Below, piece after piece: positions 5,833 through 7,785 of a stretch of 7,785 nt of DNA (position 1 is its first letter; every line of letters starts with the position of its first letter). Position numbers and translations under genes: made by a program. The notes beneath the pieces were generated by a model. That model did not search any database. It saw nothing but the letters and a program-made list of their open reading frames with translations, and had not been told where the DNA came from. The stretch is from Candidatus Omnitrophota bacterium (lineage in GTDB: Bacteria; Ratteibacteria; UBA8468; B48-G9; JAFGKM01), in the NCBI GenBank assembly GCA_023819545.1, contig JAMWCA010000056.1, positions 1 to 7,785 on the forward strand, in the 5' to 3' direction.

Positions 5833-6771
5833 ATGGAAAGAATAGTTTTTGGACCCATACCCTCAAGAAGATTTGGACAAAGTTTGGGAATAAATAATGT
5901 CCCTTATCCAAAAAAATGTAGTTATTCCTGTATCTACTGTCAAATTGGTAAAACTCCAATTTATCAAGTAGAAAGAAAAGAATTTTATAAACCAGAGGAA
6001 ATAAAAAAACAGACAAAGGAGGTAATTGAAAATTTAAAAGATAAAAAAATTGATTTTATTACATTTGTTCCTGATGGTGAACCAACTCTTGATATTAACC
6101 TTGGTAAAGAAATAGAAATATTAAAAGAGTTTGGAATAAAAATTGCTGTTATTACAAATTCCTCTTTAATTTGGAGGGAGGATGTAAGAAATGATTTAAA
6201 AAAAGCAGATTGTGTTTCATTGAAAATAGATACTGTAAGTAAAGATATATGGGAAAAAATAAATAGACCATACAAACCAATTAATCTTGAAGCAATACTT
6301 CAAGGCATTGAAATTTTTTCAGAGGAGTTTAAAGGGCAGTTATTAACAGAAACACTTTTTATCAAAGATATAAATGATAATAAACAAGAGATAGAAAAAA
6401 TAGGTGAATTTTTAAAAAAAATAAAACCTAATATTGCATATATTGGTTATCCTACCAGACCACCTGCTGAAAAATGGGTTAAAATCCCTGAAAGAGAAAA
6501 GGTTGATTTTGCTTATATAGTTTTTGAAAGTAAAGATTTAAATGTTAAGGTAATTGAAGAAAAAGAAAAGAGAGAATTTGGTTTCACAGGTAATTTAATT
6601 GAGGATATTTTAAGTATTGTTTCAGTCCATCCTATGAGTGAAAAAGAAATCAAAAAATTTTTAAAAGATAATAAAGGGAATTCTGAATTGTTAAAAGAAT
6701 TAATAGATAAAGAAGAAATTGTTGAAGTTGAATATAGGGGAGTAAAATATTATAGGAGAAATTTTAAATAA
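5833..6771 (+). CDS. Radical SAM protein, COG0731 type, with winged-helix-like C-terminus
   Basis: A 312-residue iron-sulfur enzyme of unknown substrate. Seen: the opening F-G-P-I-P-S-R-R-F-G-x-S-L-G-I-N typical of COG0731-type radical SAM proteins; the cluster-binding C29-x3-C33-x2-C36 (C-S-Y-S-C-I-Y-C-Q), which should hold a [4Fe-4S] cluster and bind S-adenosylmethionine; and the SAM-contacting G82-E-P-T-L. K-I-D-T and I-N-R-P segments of the partial TIM barrel follow. Residues about 255-312 look like a small winged helix: helices around V-H-P-M-S-E-K-E-I and N-S-E-L-L-K-E-L, then a beta hairpin V-E-V-E-Y-R-G-V-K-Y-Y. COG0731 also includes archaeal TYW1, which makes a wyosine precursor in tRNA-Phe, but bacterial members like this are uncharacterised and the tRNA role should not be assumed. 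It has its own promoter and its stop abuts the next start, suggesting co-expression with the flavoprotein. Confidence 0.88.
   Translation: MERIVFGPIPSRRFGQSLGINNVPYPKKCSYSCIYCQIGKTPIYQVERKEFYKPEEIKKQTKEVIENLKDKKIDFITFVPDGEPTLDINLGKEIEILKEFGIKIAVITNSSLIWREDVRNDLKKADCVSLKIDTVSKDIWEKINRPYKPINLEAILQGIEIFSEEFKGQLLTETLFIKDINDNKQEIEKIGEFLKKIKPNIAYIGYPTRPPAEKWVKIPEREKVDFAYIVFESKDLNVKVIEEKEKREFGFTGNLIEDILSIVSVHPMSEKEIKKFLKDNKGNSELLKELIDKEEIVEVEYRGVKYYRRNFK
6754..6759 (+). promoter_or_regulatory. Possible Shine-Dalgarno site for the flavoprotein gene
   Basis: AGGAGA lies inside the end of the radical SAM gene, 12 bases before the ATG at 6772. The match is good but the spacing is slightly long. With the stop and start directly adjacent (TAA then ATG), translational coupling is likely. 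Confidence 0.5.
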
Positions 6772-7785
6772 ATGGAAAAATATGATGTGATTATAATTGG
6801 TGCTGGACCCTCTGGATGCTTTTCCGGAATTTTTTGTTCAGAAAAAGGTAAAAGAGTTGCAATAATTGAAAAAAATAACCAGATATGTAAGAAATTACTT
6901 TTAACAGGTAAAGGAAAATGCAATTTAACAAATATGAATGAAATAAATGAAGAATATTTATCAAAATATAGAAATGGTAAGTTCTTAATAAATATTTTTT
7001 ACCAGTTTTCAAATAAAGACCTTTTCAATTTTTTTGAAAATAATGGTTTAAAACTCAAAATAGATACTGGCGGAAGAGTTTATCCTGAAAGTGAAAATGC
7101 AGAAGATGTTGTAAAGATAATAAGAAAAGTTCTTGATAGAAACAAAGTTAAGATTTTTTTGAAAGAAAAAGTCATTGATATTGAAAGATTAAAAGATGGA
7201 TTTAAGATTATAACTGATAAAAGAATTTTTAAATCTGTCAAAGTTGTTATTTCAACAGGTGGTAAAAGTTTTCCTGAAACTGGTTCAGAGGGAGATGGAT
7301 TTGTTTTTGCTGAAAAATTTGGACATAAAATAATAACTCCTGTTCCTGCTTTATGTGGAATTGAAATTAAAGAGAACTTTATAAAAAATTGGCAGGGAAT
7401 AACTTTAAAAAATGTAAAAGTAACTGCATATTTGAAAGATAAAAAAATTGGAGAGGAATTTGGTGAAGTTTTGTTTACTCATTATGGTGTCAGTGGTCCT
7501 GCAATTTTAAATTTAAGTGGAGATATATCTGAGAATTATAGAAAAGGAGAGATGAATTTAATAATAAATTTTAAACCTGCTTTAAGTGAAGAAATTCTTG
7601 ATAATAGATTACAGAGAGAAATAAAAGAAAATCAAAATAAAATATTGAAAAACCTCTTTAAAAATCTTCTTCCTTCAGGTTTAATAAATGAATTCTTAAA
7701 AACTGCACAGATTGACCTTGAGAAAAAAGCAAATCAGATAACAAAACAGGAAAGAAAAATTCTTGTTAAAAATCTTTTAAATTTT
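6772..7785 (+). CDS. HI0933/BaiN-family NAD(P)/FAD-dependent oxidoreductase (3' end outside window)
   Basis: The frame is open for 338 codons from the ATG at 6772 to the window end. Full-length relatives are about 400 aa, so some 60-70 residues are missing at the C-terminus. Seen: a Rossmann FAD-binding motif G10-A-G12-P-S-G15 with E33 at the end of strand 2; the family signature K40-K-L-L-L-T-G-K-G-K-C-N-L-T-N54; R-V-Y-P-E-S; the second nucleotide-contact motif S161-T-G-G-K-S-F-P-E-T-G-S followed by G-D-G; and L234-F-T-H-Y-G-V-S-G-P243. This matches the HI0933-like flavoprotein family (YhiN, BaiN). Most members have no assigned reaction. The BaiN name comes from a bile-acid-reducing relative, and that function should not be transferred here. 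It directly abuts the radical SAM gene. Confidence 0.92.
   Translation, partial: MEKYDVIIIGAGPSGCFSGIFCSEKGKRVAIIEKNNQICKKLLLTGKGKCNLTNMNEINEEYLSKYRNGKFLINIFYQFSNKDLFNFFENNGLKLKIDTGGRVYPESENAEDVVKIIRKVLDRNKVKIFLKEKVIDIERLKDGFKIITDKRIFKSVKVVISTGGKSFPETGSEGDGFVFAEKFGHKIITPVPALCGIEIKENFIKNWQGITLKNVKVTAYLKDKKIGEEFGEVLFTHYGVSGPAILNLSGDISENYRKGEMNLIINFKPALSEEILDNRLQREIKENQNKILKNLFKNLLPSGLINEFLKTAQIDLEKKANQITKQERKILVKNLLNF

Noticed and set aside
5828..6275. Two reverse-strand open frames (5828-6016 and 5985-6275)
   Set aside because: Both are antisense shadows of the radical SAM gene, where A-rich sense codons give Phe/Leu/Ser-rich reverse products.
6791..7012. Reverse-strand open frame of 73 codons
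   Set aside because: It is antisense to the FAD-binding region of the flavoprotein gene, which has clear conserved motifs on the + strand.
1..7785. RNA genes, CRISPR repeats, insertion sequences or attachment sites
   Set aside because: The window is almost fully covered by + strand coding sequence. I saw no regularly spaced repeats, transposase-like product, terminal inverted repeats or tRNA-like fold in the short gaps.

Overview
The window is a compact, very AT-rich bacterial segment with all genes on the + strand and almost no intergenic DNA. Codon use is strongly A/T-ended and the proteins are rich in Lys, Glu and Ile. Together with bacterial-type Mfd, IclR and HI0933/BaiN-family proteins, this suggests an uncultured low-GC bacterium, possibly a candidate-phylum genome. 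The sequence does not allow a firmer taxonomic call.

Left region (1-2813): the 3' end of an IclR-family regulator overlaps (ATGA) a sulfatase-fold gene. A type I phosphodiesterase/nucleotide pyrophosphatase-like gene of the alkaline phosphatase superfamily follows. This looks like a regulator plus a small hydrolase operon, but both hydrolase genes are damaged. The sulfatase-like gene has an apparent in-frame internal deletion of roughly 200 codons that removes half of its metal site. The phosphodiesterase gene is split by a one-base deletion in an A run near 1264-1267, which separates its nucleophile from most of its metal ligands. Either the locus is decaying or the assembly has errors here.

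Middle region (2866-5784): a compact transcription-repair coupling factor (Mfd, 972 aa) with the UvrB-like N-terminal module, RNA-polymerase-interacting domain, helicase motifs and TRG region. Its C-terminal autoinhibitory domain 7 is cut to about 50 residues, and the segment between the N-terminal module and the polymerase-binding domain is also short.

Right region (5785-7785): a strong sigma-70-like promoter (TTTACA, 16 bp, TATAAT) sits so close to the next ATG that the mRNA would be leaderless. It drives a COG0731-type radical SAM protein with a C-terminal winged-helix-like tail. That gene's stop codon directly abuts the start of an HI0933/BaiN-family flavoprotein, which runs off the window end. 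These two genes look co-transcribed.

No RNA gene, mobile element, CRISPR array or convincing terminator was found. I see no clearly new multi-gene system. The most notable points are the two adjacent broken phosphatase-superfamily genes, the shortened Mfd, and the leaderless promoter architecture.
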